A stretch of DNA of 64,000 nt from contig NZ_JAUSUD010000001.1 of the NCBI RefSeq assembly GCF_030813355.1, forward strand, positions 372,001 to 436,000. The letters run 5' to 3'. Below the pieces are notes generated by a model. That model did not search any database and had not been told where the DNA came from. It was given only the letters and a program-made list of their open reading frames with translations. Position 1 is the first letter of the stretch, and every line of letters starts with the position of its first letter. Positions 25,912 through 34,275 of the stretch are shown in pieces. Source of the DNA: Metabacillus malikii. GTDB lineage: Bacteria; Bacillota; Bacilli; Bacillales; Bacillaceae. A program made the translations under genes and the position numbers.

Positions 25912-26583
25912 ATGAAGATTCTAGTAGTAGATGATGATGTTTATATTCAACAGCTTGTATCTATCCACTTAGGCCGTGAAGGCTATCAAGTATATAGAGC
26001 GAATCATGCTGAAGAAGCCCTGGATATATTAGAAGAAAAAGCAGTTGATTTAGCAATTGTCGACGTCATGATGCCAGGAATGGATGGCTTTGAATTGACT
26101 AAAATCTTATCAACTGACTATGATTTACCTGTTATCCTGCTAACTGCCAAAGGGCAAATTGGGGATAAAGAACAAGGCTTCTTAGCTGGTTCAGACGATT
26201 ATATCGTGAAACCATTTGAGGTTAAGGAACTATTATTTCGTGTTGCCGTCGTGTTACGGCGCGTTGAACGTGCCATGGAAACGGTCATAAAGGTAGGAAA
26301 TCTAACGATTGATCGGAAAAATTTTGAATTAATCATAAATCAAGATACAGTTCTACCGCCATTAAAGGAATTTGAATTGTTAAGTTTATTAGCCTCACGT
26401 GCGAATAAGATTATTCCTAGAACTTTTTTAGTTGAACAAGTATGGGGAGTAGATTATGAAGGCGGAGAACAAACGCTTAACACTCATATTAATCGAATAA
26501 GAGATCGTTTGAAAAAATATGATGCAACGGTGGAAATTCATACAGTTCGAGGGATTGGCTATAAGCTTGAGGTAACGAAATGA
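25912..26583 (+). CDS. OmpR-type response regulator
   Basis: 223 residues. Receiver domain 1-115 with acidic pocket VVDDD, phospho-acceptor Asp51 (AIVDVMMPGMDG), the switch Thr in LLTAKG and the lysine in VKPFEVKELL. A C-terminal winged helix (about 130-222) has the recognition segment INRIRDRLKK and the hairpin TVRGIGYKLE. RBS AGGAGG. It overlaps the kinase gene by four bases (ATGA), so the two are translationally coupled. The upstream MMPL exporter is the obvious target. Confidence 0.9.
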   Translation: MKILVVDDDVYIQQLVSIHLGREGYQVYRANHAEEALDILEEKAVDLAIVDVMMPGMDGFELTKILSTDYDLPVILLTAKGQIGDKEQGFLAGSDDYIVKPFEVKELLFRVAVVLRRVERAMETVIKVGNLTIDRKNFELIINQDTVLPPLKEFELLSLLASRANKIIPRTFLVEQVWGVDYEGGEQTLNTHINRIRDRLKKYDATVEIHTVRGIGYKLEVTK

Positions 26584-27962
26584 GAACGTTATATCAAAAA
26601 TTTATTGTTGCAACACTATTCATTTTAATCGTAAGTGTGACGATTGGGATGATAGTAGCCAATTTTATTTACATGTCTACAACGAAACAGAAGATGGATC
26701 AGCAAAATGTCGAGATTGCGCAAACAATTACATTAAACCTCGAGAATATGCATTCGGACCATTCTTCGTTAGAGCCTTTCTTAGAATCGATAGGAAATCT
26801 CGGGTATCAACTATATGTGGTAAACGAATCAGGGGAAGATGCTTATTTTGGTAAACCTTTTACAAAGACAGAACTTCCTGAAGAAGCGAAGAAAGTAGTC
26901 TTAGAAAAAGAAATCTACCATGGAATGAGCCACTTTTCTAATAAGTTTTTAATGATGGGACATTTCTCAAATGATGTCAAAAATACGGTAGGTGTGCCCT
27001 TCACTATGGATGGAGAGGAATATGGTTTATTCCTACGTCCCAATAATAAATTGCTCTTTTCTGATATTCATATGATTTTAGCATGGTTCTTTATAGCGGT
27101 TACAGTTGTTAGCATTAGCGGGGTCATTCTGTTTGCAAAGCACCTCATCCAGCCGATTACAAAGTTAACAGAAGCTACTAGAGAAATTACCCGTGAGAAC
27201 TTTCTTTATCCGATAAAGATTGAACGCAATGATGAGCTTGGGCAATTATCAGAAAGCTTTAACAATATGCAAAAGCAGTTGCTGCACAATGACGAAGCTC
27301 GAAAATCATTTATCAATAATGTGTCACATGATTTTCAATCCCCCCTAATGAATATTCAGGGGTATGCTGAGCTTTTATTATCACAAACAGTAAAGGAACA
27401 TGAAATAAAAGAGTATCTACAGGTTATAGACCATGAAGCAAAGCGACTCTCCAATTTGACCAAGCAGCTATTATTATTAACTTCCCTTGATCAGAAAGCA
27501 TATCCAAAGGTGATGACGGAGGTACAAATTGACGAACAAGTGAAACAAACAATCCGCAGGTATCAATGGAGACTACAGGAAAAGGAAATAGAGGTTTCTT
27601 ATAAACTATTACCGATTCGGATGAAAGTTGATGCCGAACTGATGAGCAACGTGTGGGACAACTTGATAACGAATGCAATAAAGTATAATGCTCATGGTGG
27701 GAGTATTTGGATAAGCTTATCCAAAAGTGAGGAATGTATTACGATTATCGTGAAAGATTCCGGAATCGGTGTGCCTCAGGAAGCCCTTACCCAAATATTC
27801 GATCGTTTTTATCGTGTTGATTCTTCTAGAAAAAGTGAAGGTACGGGGCTAGGCTTATCGATTGTTAAACAAATTATTGACTTGCATGAAGGAGAAATGA
27901 AGGTTGAAAGCAAGGTCGGCGAGGGAACGACCTTCACCATTTCATTTCCAAATAAAGACTAA
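26580..27962 (+). CDS. sensor histidine kinase (HAMP, HisKA, HATPase)
   Basis: 460 residues. TM1 at about 8-30, an extracytoplasmic sensor domain of about 130 residues, TM2 at about 163-186, a HAMP linker, then the dimerisation box with His250 in NNVSHDFQSPLMNIQGY. The ATP-binding domain has N-box DNLITNAIKYN, the G1 DSGIGV, and G2 GTGLGLSIV. The SHDFQSPL variant is typical of Bacillus kinases paired with transporter genes. Start codon ATG within the response regulator stop. Confidence 0.9.
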   Translation: MRTLYQKFIVATLFILIVSVTIGMIVANFIYMSTTKQKMDQQNVEIAQTITLNLENMHSDHSSLEPFLESIGNLGYQLYVVNESGEDAYFGKPFTKTELPEEAKKVVLEKEIYHGMSHFSNKFLMMGHFSNDVKNTVGVPFTMDGEEYGLFLRPNNKLLFSDIHMILAWFFIAVTVVSISGVILFAKHLIQPITKLTEATREITRENFLYPIKIERNDELGQLSESFNNMQKQLLHNDEARKSFINNVSHDFQSPLMNIQGYAELLLSQTVKEHEIKEYLQVIDHEAKRLSNLTKQLLLLTSLDQKAYPKVMTEVQIDEQVKQTIRRYQWRLQEKEIEVSYKLLPIRMKVDAELMSNVWDNLITNAIKYNAHGGSIWISLSKSEECITIIVKDSGIGVPQEALTQIFDRFYRVDSSRKSEGTGLGLSIVKQIIDLHEGEMKVESKVGEGTTFTISFPNKD

Positions 27963-27978
27963 GTGGAGGAATAAGAAG

Positions 27979-28374
27979 ATGGAACAAACTTGGAGTTTAA
28001 GACTCATTCGATTTGCAGCGATATTCGGAATCATTGGAACATTTATTGGGTCCCAAATGTCAGGTAGTATGGATTATTCAATGAGACCCATCCATGCACA
28101 TATTCTATTAGTAGGGTGGCTATCTGTCTTTGCTTGGGGGATTTTTTATAAGGTATATACAATTAAATTCAAAAGACTTGTTGCTATTCACAGTATATTA
28201 GGAATGCTAGGTGCTGTAGGATTGACTTTAGGAATGTGGATGTACAACCTGAATCCATTTAATCTAAATGAAACCTTTGTAATGGTGTTCTTTATCGTAG
28301 GTGGCAGCTTACTTTTACTAGCTTTCCTATTGTTTGTACTTATTACCTTTTTAGTTGAAAAACAGGGAAAATAA
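27979..28374 (+). CDS. four-TM protein, cytochrome c oxidase subunit I-like
   Basis: About 131 residues with four hydrophobic helices. The second begins RPIHAHILLVGWLSVFAWG, and a third has AIHSILGMLGAVGL. The His-Ala-His pattern and helix spacing resemble the short subunit I-like proteins of Bacillus often labelled cytochrome c oxidase, which lack the full heme-copper ligand set. ATG at 27979 after TGGAGGA. It lies 16 bp after the kinase gene and is probably cotranscribed with it. Confidence 0.6.
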   Translation: MEQTWSLRLIRFAAIFGIIGTFIGSQMSGSMDYSMRPIHAHILLVGWLSVFAWGIFYKVYTIKFKRLVAIHSILGMLGAVGLTLGMWMYNLNPFNLNETFVMVFFIVGGSLLLLAFLLFVLITFLVEKQGK

Positions 28375-28741
28375 AATGTAAATGGTATTCCTTATCACCA
28401 TTCCTGCAAGAGAGAGAGATAAGTAATTTAACTGTTCTATTGCGGGTGAAACAGGCGGATGCAACTATGAATGTAATGGGAGTTTTTATGCTGCTTATGC
28501 ATAGTTGCTATGAGGGATTCAGAGTATGAATGGAGGCGATACTTCAACAAAGGAGGTATTGCTTCTTCGTATTGTATTTAAGGTAGTAGTTTACATGTGC
28601 AATGGTTATTATGTTAGTATGTGAGAGTTGATAATTAATGCGTAGGGTTTTTTAAAAAGTTTATTCATCGATTTCAGTCGATTATTTTATTGGGTCATCT
28701 ATAGGTAATATTGCTGATTTATATTTGTTGTAGTTCTAATA
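28375..28741. other. intergenic with two hairpins
   Basis: Inverted repeat GCAACTATG / CATAGTTGC (28459-28507) followed by a PIE-type terminator at 28536. A degenerate palindrome (TATTGTATTTAAGG, GTAGTAGTTTACATG) follows. No gene. Confidence 0.35.
28536..28570 (+). repeat. PIE-type terminator hairpin
   Basis: GCGATACTTC / GAGGTATTGC stem around AACAAAG, then TTCTTCGTATTG. Same family as 53249 and 46349. Confidence 0.55.
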
Positions 28742-29224
28742 TTATTTAAAGAACCACTTGTAAAAGCGGTGTGACACAAAATTAGATAGACCCATTGAAA
28801 TAAAACTCATATATATATTCCATTTTCTATACCGAATTAACTTTGTATATTTGACAATTAAAACTTCAAAACTTGCAAGAATCGATGTATGTATAAATGT
28901 GTAGATCATTTTTATCCAACTTGCTTTTGATTCAGGGTAATAAAGGTTATACAAAACACAAAATACAGGATACAAGAAATATTCAAAACAAAAGCTTCCT
29001 TTGTAAGTGTCTTTGAATATTAGGCGGTACGGATATTCTATAAGTTTTTTTTCAACTACGATTAATCCAAAAAGCCATGTTATCACTTGTTTAAAAAGAA
29101 AAGGGACAGTAGCGTGACGAATTTTATCTTTAGGTACAAATTTGATTAATAAAAAGATACTTAGTAAGTATCGGGTATGAAGAAAATAAAACTGCTTTTT
29201 CTTTTCGATTTGTAGCCATAACAT
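28742..29224 (-). CDS. CBO0543-family membrane protein
   Basis: 160 residues, four hydrophobic segments, rich in aromatic residues. The middle shows the family pattern WLFGLIVVEKKLIEYPYRLI then FEYFLYPVFCVLYNLYYP, seen in CBO0543-type proteins of spore formers. Function unknown. No RBS stands out near the annotated start, so translation may begin a few codons later. Confidence 0.6.
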   Translation of the reverse strand: MLWLQIEKKKQFYFLHTRYLLSIFLLIKFVPKDKIRHATVPFLFKQVITWLFGLIVVEKKLIEYPYRLIFKDTYKGSFCFEYFLYPVFCVLYNLYYPESKASWIKMIYTFIHTSILASFEVLIVKYTKLIRYRKWNIYMSFISMGLSNFVSHRFYKWFFK

Positions 29225-29412
29225 AACCCCAATGCAATTTTGTTATTGATTAATATCTACAATCTAAAGAAAAATATTCTCCTATTAGAGAACGGTCTTG
29301 TTACTACAAGTATATGAACAGTCACGCAAACATCTAATATTATGTTTAAGTTAGGGATAAATCCTTTCCACATTAGGAAATATAATATAAATAGTTCCTG
29401 AAGGTGGATTAA

Positions 29413-30201
29413 ATGGATAACTACACAAATGATAATACTGCGAGACGATATAGAGCTCATGTTAGTATTTTAGGAACAACTCAATTGCATTTAAGGAACC
29501 CTTATATCATTGCTTGGTGGTCGGCAGCATTTCCTGGTTTTGGTCATATGCTTTTGTCGAAATATCTAAGAGGATATGCATTATTTATTTGGGAAGTGAT
29601 TGTTAACGTAAAAGCACATGTTAATTCTTCCATGATTTATTCGTTTCAAGGAAATATCGATATGGCCAAAGAAGTTCTAGATACAAGATGGCTACTCATG
29701 TATATCCCTGTTTACATTTTTGGTATTTGGGATAGTTATCGGACAACTGTTGATATGAACAAGATTCATCTATTAGCCGAAAGAGAGGAACATCCTTTTA
29801 ATACCTTTACGATCGGCTCATTAGAAATTAACTATTTAGATAAGAGAAATCCCATCCTGTCCGTAATGTGGTCATTATTTATCCCCGGTTTAGGACAATT
29901 ATATATCCATAGGATATTAACTGCTTTTTTTATCATCATCTGGTTAGTCGTATTTTATTATTTTTCTCATGTTCAAGAGGCAATTGTACTCCTGTTTTTA
30001 GGTCATGTAAAAGAAGCAACCACTGTTTTAAAGCCTGAATGGCTCCTTTTTATCCCTTCACATTACGGTTTTGCTATTTATGACTCTTATATCAATACTG
30101 TCGAGAATAACAAACTTTTCGATAAGGAATTAAGAAAACATTTGTGTGAAAATTATCAATCAAAAAATTTTCGAATACTAAAAGGACATAAAGTGAAGTG
30201 A
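29413..30201 (+). CDS. membrane protein with internal duplication
   Basis: 262 residues made of two similar halves. Half one: RNPYIIAWWSAAFPGFGHML, then RWLLMYIPVYIFGIWDSYRT, ending DMNK. Half two: RNPILSVMWSLFIPGLGQLY, then EWLLFIPSHYGFAIYDSYIN, ending ENNK. Each half has a GxGH/Q motif after its first helix, similar to TM2-type hairpins. Four to five helices in all. It overlaps the next gene by four bases, suggesting a functional pair. Function unknown. Confidence 0.65.
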   Translation: MDNYTNDNTARRYRAHVSILGTTQLHLRNPYIIAWWSAAFPGFGHMLLSKYLRGYALFIWEVIVNVKAHVNSSMIYSFQGNIDMAKEVLDTRWLLMYIPVYIFGIWDSYRTTVDMNKIHLLAEREEHPFNTFTIGSLEINYLDKRNPILSVMWSLFIPGLGQLYIHRILTAFFIIIWLVVFYYFSHVQEAIVLLFLGHVKEATTVLKPEWLLFIPSHYGFAIYDSYINTVENNKLFDKELRKHLCENYQSKNFRILKGHKVK

Positions 30202-30665
30202 GACGATTGCAGATTTTTTCAACCTTTGAAACTACAGAATTTTTAGAAATGGCAATAATAACTTTAGAAAAGAGAGGCATACCGAAAGAAAGCATATTTG
30301 CTGTGCCTCTCGACAATCGAAATGAAAATCGCAAAATCTTTGATACATTGCATCGATCTGATGGAACAAGCCTTATTGATATTGGGATGGGTCTTGCAAC
30401 GGCTTTCTCTGTTATAGGAGCGAGTATTGGGTTTAAATTAGCATGGGGGCCTATATATTGGGGTCTTATAGGTGCAATTGTTGGCTTTGTTCTCGGTTTC
30501 GCTATTCGACTCTATATGGAATTAGTTGTAAAGAAAAATAAGAAACTTTTAAAAGGAAAACAATCTGAAATAATTATTATTATTGATTGTGAAGAGACTC
30601 AAGCTGCATTTGTTGAAGAAATACTTTGGGATCATTTTGCGTTTGGCGTAGCAAAAGTAAAATGA
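30198..30665 (+). CDS. membrane protein partner of the preceding gene
   Basis: 155 residues. A soluble N-terminus of ferredoxin-like composition (FSTFETTEFLEMAIITLEKR), then a glycine-rich double helix (about 63-108) and a soluble C-terminus (SEIIIIIDCEETQAAFVEEI). The layout resembles general-stress-type proteins with a glycine-zipper membrane segment. GTG start overlapping the upstream stop by four bases, so the two are coupled. Function unknown. Confidence 0.65.
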   Translation: MRRLQIFSTFETTEFLEMAIITLEKRGIPKESIFAVPLDNRNENRKIFDTLHRSDGTSLIDIGMGLATAFSVIGASIGFKLAWGPIYWGLIGAIVGFVLGFAIRLYMELVVKKNKKLLKGKQSEIIIIIDCEETQAAFVEEILWDHFAFGVAKVK

Positions 30666-30733
30666 TTTTCATTAAAGGCAGTTTTTAAAAAATTGTGGTT
30701 AATGGCCTTACTTTTTAAAATAGTTAGTTGTAG

Positions 30734-30919
30734 CTGATTGCGAGACTCCTGGGATTCGTGGGAGAAGAAGAAACCTCGGATGCGTTTACGCTAAAGAATT
30801 TGAAAAGCAGAGACCTTAAGTTTGGTAGTCTATACCCGACCAAGCTAGACAGGTTCATCACAGCCATGTGGAAAACGATTATTGCAAAAGGAGACCATCC
30901 TCTAACGATAACTAAGTAA
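30734..30919 (+). pseudogene. C-terminal remnant of an unrecognised protein
   Basis: A 61-codon open frame without a start, directly after a TAG, with strongly protein-like composition (LIARLLGFVGEEETSDAFTL, later LDRFITAMWKTIIAKGDHPL) ending at TAA 30917-30919. A strong terminator follows at 30951. Most likely the 3' end of a deleted gene. Family not recognised. Confidence 0.45.
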
Positions 30920-30950
30920 AAAGCAACAATGTTTACGAAAACAGCCTTAT

Positions 30951-30990
30951 AAAAAGGTCAGGAGCTTATATAAACTCCTGACCTTTTTAA
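30951..30990 (+). terminator. strong intrinsic terminator
   Basis: A 14-bp perfect stem, AAAAAGGTCAGGAG / CTCCTGACCTTTTT, with a 10-base AT-rich loop. It outlived the gene it served (remnant at 30734-30919). Confidence 0.8.
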
Positions 30991-31224
30991 TGATATCATA
31001 TATAGATAAAAACAGTTTCCAGAAAGTTTGGGTAAAATAAGCAACAAATCGCATTATTGTTAGAGAACTGGTTTAACTTATTGACAAGATATATAAATTT
31101 TTCTACTTTTTAGAAATGAACTAAGGTATCGAAAAATTCAATCTACAAGTAATTTCTGATAAACTAATTAGTTTTCTTGTAATAGATAGGTTACCTTTAA
31201 TACTAATAATACGGGGGGATATAA

Positions 31225-31683
31225 ATGATATTGGTAAGTTCGTGCTTAGCGGGTCTGAAGGTGAGATATAACAGTACACACAGTTTAAATAATGAAATCG
31301 CTAAACTGGTAGAAGAAAATAAAGCTATGACAATATGTCCAGAATTACTCGGTGGATTTTCAACTCCAAGAGAACCTGCTGAAATAATAGGGGGAGATGG
31401 AGAAGATGTACTGGATGGAAAGGCTAAAGTCATTGAAAAGTCAGGTAGAGATGTCACGGATCTTTACATAAAAGGTGCTTACGCTACTCTAAATAAAGCG
31501 AAAGAAATCAATGCGTTCGTAGTAGTTCTAAAGGAAAACAGTCCATCCTGTGGCAGTTCAATGATTTATAACGGTGAATTCATTGGGAGAAAACTTGAGG
31601 GGATGGGTGTTACTTCTGCTTTATTAAAAAGAAATGGATTAAAAGTCATTTCAGAAGAACAATTTGCAGAAGCTTTTCTTTAA
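31225..31683 (+). CDS. DUF523-family protein
   Basis: 152 residues covering the whole DUF523 domain. The conserved cysteines are present in VSSCLAGLKVRYN, MTICPELLGG and ENSPSCGSSMIY. The family is small, soluble and probably metal-, Fe-S- or thiol-active, but its reaction is not established. RBS GGGGGGA before the ATG. A single gene; a degenerate PIE terminator lies 90 bp downstream. Confidence 0.85.
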   Translation: MILVSSCLAGLKVRYNSTHSLNNEIAKLVEENKAMTICPELLGGFSTPREPAEIIGGDGEDVLDGKAKVIEKSGRDVTDLYIKGAYATLNKAKEINAFVVVLKENSPSCGSSMIYNGEFIGRKLEGMGVTSALLKRNGLKVISEEQFAEAFL

Positions 31684-31773
31684 CCAACATTTCTGAGATT
31701 GTTTACCCACTGACCCGATAAAAAATGCTTCCTCAATGACAGAGCGAAGTTTTAAATGTACATAAAATACGGT

Positions 31774-31802
31774 AGCGGTACTAGATTAAGAGGTATCTTT
31801 TA
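31774..31802 (+). repeat. degenerate PIE-type terminator
   Basis: GCGGTACT, GATTAAG and AGGTATC then TTTTATAAATCG. This follows the order of the composite element with two mismatches in the stem. Confidence 0.35.
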
Positions 31803-32010
31803 TAAATCGATAAAGTTAGTATAGGTACAAGTTCGTTTCAAGGTTTGTTCTAAAAACGCTTTGTGACGGTATTGGGTTAGGACTTATAAATAAAATCAAC
31901 AACTGAAACTGTACATTAAATGTGAAAAGGATGATTTGAACCTCAATTTTTCAAGGACTAAAGTAATAGAATAAATGACAAATAGTTATCATTATAGGGG
32001 TGGGTTACTT

Positions 32011-32448
32011 TTGAAAAGAAAATTATTAATTTTTACATTCGTTATTTTTTCGTTTGCAACTTCTGTTCAGGCACTAAGTTGGGCTTATTCTTTTGTAGTT
32101 TGGAATGGGAATGTCTATGAAGTTACAGACGAAAATGTATCTGAAAGTGAATTAGGCAAGGGAATAGGGGAAGTGAAAACGAAACCTAATGATATGACGG
32201 GTAGTTATTATGGAAACGCTTCAAATACTTATCCAAAGGGAACAAAATATTATGAAATAAGTGGTACATCCACGGAAGTAGCAATTGCGGTCGAGGTCGA
32301 GGAAAAGCAGTGGGTAAAAGCTGTTTATGTTCACGATGCACCTTTTCATTGGATGGATTTTGTCACGAGGATATTACCTGTTCTTATATTAATTGCAATT
32401 GTTGCTATCATTATAATACGAATGAGGAAGTCAGAATTTAAAATGTAA
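32011..32448 (+). CDS. secreted or membrane-anchored protein, unknown
   Basis: About 145 residues. An N-terminal signal peptide (KRKLLIFTFVIFSFATSVQA, likely cleaved after the Ala), an exported domain of some 90 residues with many Tyr and Gly (MTGSYYGNASNTYPKGTKYY), and a C-terminal membrane helix (about 118-138) with a basic tail. It should face outside and be anchored at its C-terminus. TTG at 32011 seven bases after AGGGGTGGG; upstream in-frame ATG at 31975 has no RBS. No family recognised. Confidence 0.6.
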   Translation: MKRKLLIFTFVIFSFATSVQALSWAYSFVVWNGNVYEVTDENVSESELGKGIGEVKTKPNDMTGSYYGNASNTYPKGTKYYEISGTSTEVAIAVEVEEKQWVKAVYVHDAPFHWMDFVTRILPVLILIAIVAIIIIRMRKSEFKM

Positions 32449-32468
32449 TGGAGGGTAAAGAGCAAGAA

Positions 32469-32546
32469 ATAGGACAGTAGATTCGTCATTTTGTACGGTA
32501 GGACAAGTAATATCCTTATTGTTTAAAATGACGAATCTATAGGACA
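32469..32546. mobile_element. MITE-like element with 15-bp TIRs and 8-bp flanking repeats
   Basis: A 62-bp unit (32478-32539) bounded by perfect inverted repeats TAGATTCGTCATTTT and AAAATGACGAATCTA. It is flanked by the direct repeat ATAGGACA (32469-32476 and 32539-32546, the latter sharing one base with the TIR). The interior is non-coding and itself folds (AGGACAAGTAATATCCT). It could equally be a terminator for the preceding gene, but the flanking duplication favours an insertion. Confidence 0.4.
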
Positions 32547-32806
32547 CCTGTATAAAAGATGAACGATATAAGGGGTAACAAGCAACACTGCTGAACAGAC
32601 CAGGCAGTGCGTTGTGCAATTCTATGAATAAAATTTAGAAGACCTCCTTGGGTGATATGAATGATGTTATATATTAGATTAGCGTTAATTGTAAAAAAAC
32701 GGTAATGAGTTTAGCGAGATTCGTAGAGCAAATATTTAGTAAAAATGATTAAATTAGTGACCATCTAATCTATACACGTCTTAATTTAAAGTAACGCATT
32801 TACCTT
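32547..32806. other. intergenic, no gene
   Basis: Contains an imperfect dyad near 32585-32610 and a 15-codon ORF at 32706 (MSLARFVEQIFSKND) that may be a scrap. Nothing else supported. Confidence 0.2.
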
Positions 32807-32875
32807 CTTATTGGGAGAAGGATATATAGCACAATATACATAGATTATCTATGTACATTGTGCTATCCTTTTACA
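32807..32875. repeat. long near-perfect hairpin
   Basis: Two tandem stems. CCTTCT / AGAAGG is followed by a stem of about 22 bp: GGAT, ATAGCACAAT and TACATAGAT pair with ATCTATGTA, ATTGTGCTAT and CC. One T forms the loop and TTTT follows. It stands alone in an intergenic region and may be a terminator or a small palindromic repeat. Confidence 0.5.
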
Positions 32876-32969
32876 AGTATAGGAAATAAAATACCTATCT
32901 ATAAGTGATAAAAATTCTTTTGTTAAATCATGATGGGAGGGTGTCAGCATCATTAAGTTAATTGATAAA

Positions 32970-33101
32970 ATGACAATCGGATGTATTATTCTAATGTTAC
33001 TATTGTGTTTCGTCATACCGTTCGTGACAGTTTTTATTTTTGTCTTCCTATTGCCCGAAGCAGGTACGCCGCCACTTCTACCTTGGTTGTTTAAAGAATA
33101 A
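32970..33101 (+). CDS. small two-TM protein, 43 aa
   Basis: MTIGCIILMLLLCFVIPFVT then a second hydrophobic run and PLLPWLFKE: two membrane helices joined by a short turn. The strong RBS GGGAGGG at 32937 is about 27 bases before the ATG but only about 10 before an in-frame ATT (32952), which would give an N-terminal IKLIDK extension. The true start is therefore uncertain. Function unknown. Confidence 0.45.
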   Translation: MTIGCIILMLLLCFVIPFVTVFIFVFLLPEAGTPPLLPWLFKE

Positions 33102-33150
33102 TAGGCTTTATGGAAGTGTTAGTTATACATTATTATTAAGTACCGATTGA

Positions 33151-33798
33151 TTAAGCCCAAGTTGTCGTCGTTTCAACTGGTAATCGATAGGAAGGATATC
33201 CCTCTTGGGCTGCTTTGCCCAGTGAGATTAACATAACTGGTTGGTACCTCTTTTTATCCAAGCCAAAAGCTTCTGCGATTTTGTCCTTCTCATAACCGGC
33301 CATCGGGTTGGTGTCATATCCGTGTGCCCGGGCTACAAGCATCAATTGCATTGAAACGAGACCCGTGTCAATCAGGTTCACGTCACGCAAATCGGATTCA
33401 GTTATACTAGCATAATAAGGTTTCGCTTGTTGCAAAATCGTATCCTTGACGTCCCCTGGCATATATCCAAGCTCGACAGCCTTACCGTAAATTTCGTCTA
33501 TATACTCAACGTTGTTTGCATCGTAAAAAACCGCAATGACAGCTGAAGAAGTCAGTACTTTCGTCTTGTTGAAGGAGGCTAGAGTTGCTAATTTTTCTTT
33601 GCCCTCAGCGCTGTCAATGACAAGGAAACGCCATGGTTGCATGTTAATCGCAGAAGGGGCTTGAGAAGCTTCCACCAATATTTCGCGGATTTCCTCCCTG
33701 CTAATTTTTACTTCTGGATCGTAGATTTTAACAGAACGACGCTCCAGAACGATTTTATTAAAATCGTTTGTTTTTTGGACTTTGCTTGTTGTGTTCAT
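33151..33798 (-). CDS. nitroreductase-family flavoprotein
   Basis: 215 residues. N-terminal RRSVKIYDPE binds the FMN phosphate, and SQAPSAINMQPWRFLVI is the FMN-ribityl motif. MLVARAHGYDTNPMAGYEKD and the ending VMLISLGKA complete the site. Members reduce nitro groups, quinones or flavins with NAD(P)H. GGAGAG RBS before the ATG. Its promoter has a 19-bp spacer with a dyad, and the MerR gene is divergent, so it is very probably induced through that regulator. Confidence 0.88.
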   Translation of the reverse strand: MNTTSKVQKTNDFNKIVLERRSVKIYDPEVKISREEIREILVEASQAPSAINMQPWRFLVIDSAEGKEKLATLASFNKTKVLTSSAVIAVFYDANNVEYIDEIYGKAVELGYMPGDVKDTILQQAKPYYASITESDLRDVNLIDTGLVSMQLMLVARAHGYDTNPMAGYEKDKIAEAFGLDKKRYQPVMLISLGKAAQEGYPSYRLPVETTTTWA

Positions 33799-33852
33799 AA
33801 TGATTTCTCTCCTTTTTTATCATTTGTGAGGTTGCTTTCCTTCACTTTGAAA

Positions 33853-33883
33853 ATTGTAAACTATGAAGTATACTTTATAGCAA
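33853..33883 (-). promoter_or_regulatory. MerR-type promoter of the nitroreductase gene
   Basis: On the minus strand a -35 TTGCTA and a -10 TACAAT are separated by 19 bases, the long spacer typical of MerR-activated promoters. The spacer is filled by the near-perfect dyad CTATGAAGTATACTTTATAG (33861-33880). Confidence 0.7.
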
Positions 33884-33906
33884 GCGGAAAAAATGAGGTG
33901 ACGAAT

Positions 33907-34275
33907 ATGAAGATTAGTGAAGTCGCAGAAGCTATCGACCTTCCGATATCAACGATCCGTTATTATGATAAAATCGGGATAATTCCTGACGAGTATGTAC
34001 AGAGAGACGAGAATAATTACCGAAACTACGCGATAGAAGTCGTACATCATCTACAAGTGGTGAAAAATTGTATAGCTGCTGGTTTTTCCATTCATGAAAT
34101 ACAAGCAATGATTTCGAGAGAGTCACTATCCAAAGATGAACAAACAGATATTCTTAAACAAAAAATAAGAAATATTGAAGAAGCTCAAAAAAGATTAGAG
34201 GAGTCAAAGCAATCACTTTATGAAATCATTGACTTGGATATTGTGTGTGAGAGTGGGTTTGGAAAATATAAATGA
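33907..34275 (+). CDS. MerR-family transcriptional regulator
   Basis: 122 residues. The N-terminal MerR helix-turn-helix reads KISEVAEAIDLPISTIRYYD with the wing R--NNYRNY, then the C-terminal dimerisation coiled coil (about 80-115, rich in K, E, Q, L). There is no cysteine pair for metal sensing, so a small organic ligand is more likely. ATG at 33907 after GAGGTGACG. Divergent from the nitroreductase gene, whose promoter has the matching 19-bp spacer. Confidence 0.88.
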   Translation: MKISEVAEAIDLPISTIRYYDKIGIIPDEYVQRDENNYRNYAIEVVHHLQVVKNCIAAGFSIHEIQAMISRESLSKDEQTDILKQKIRNIEEAQKRLEESKQSLYEIIDLDIVCESGFGKYK

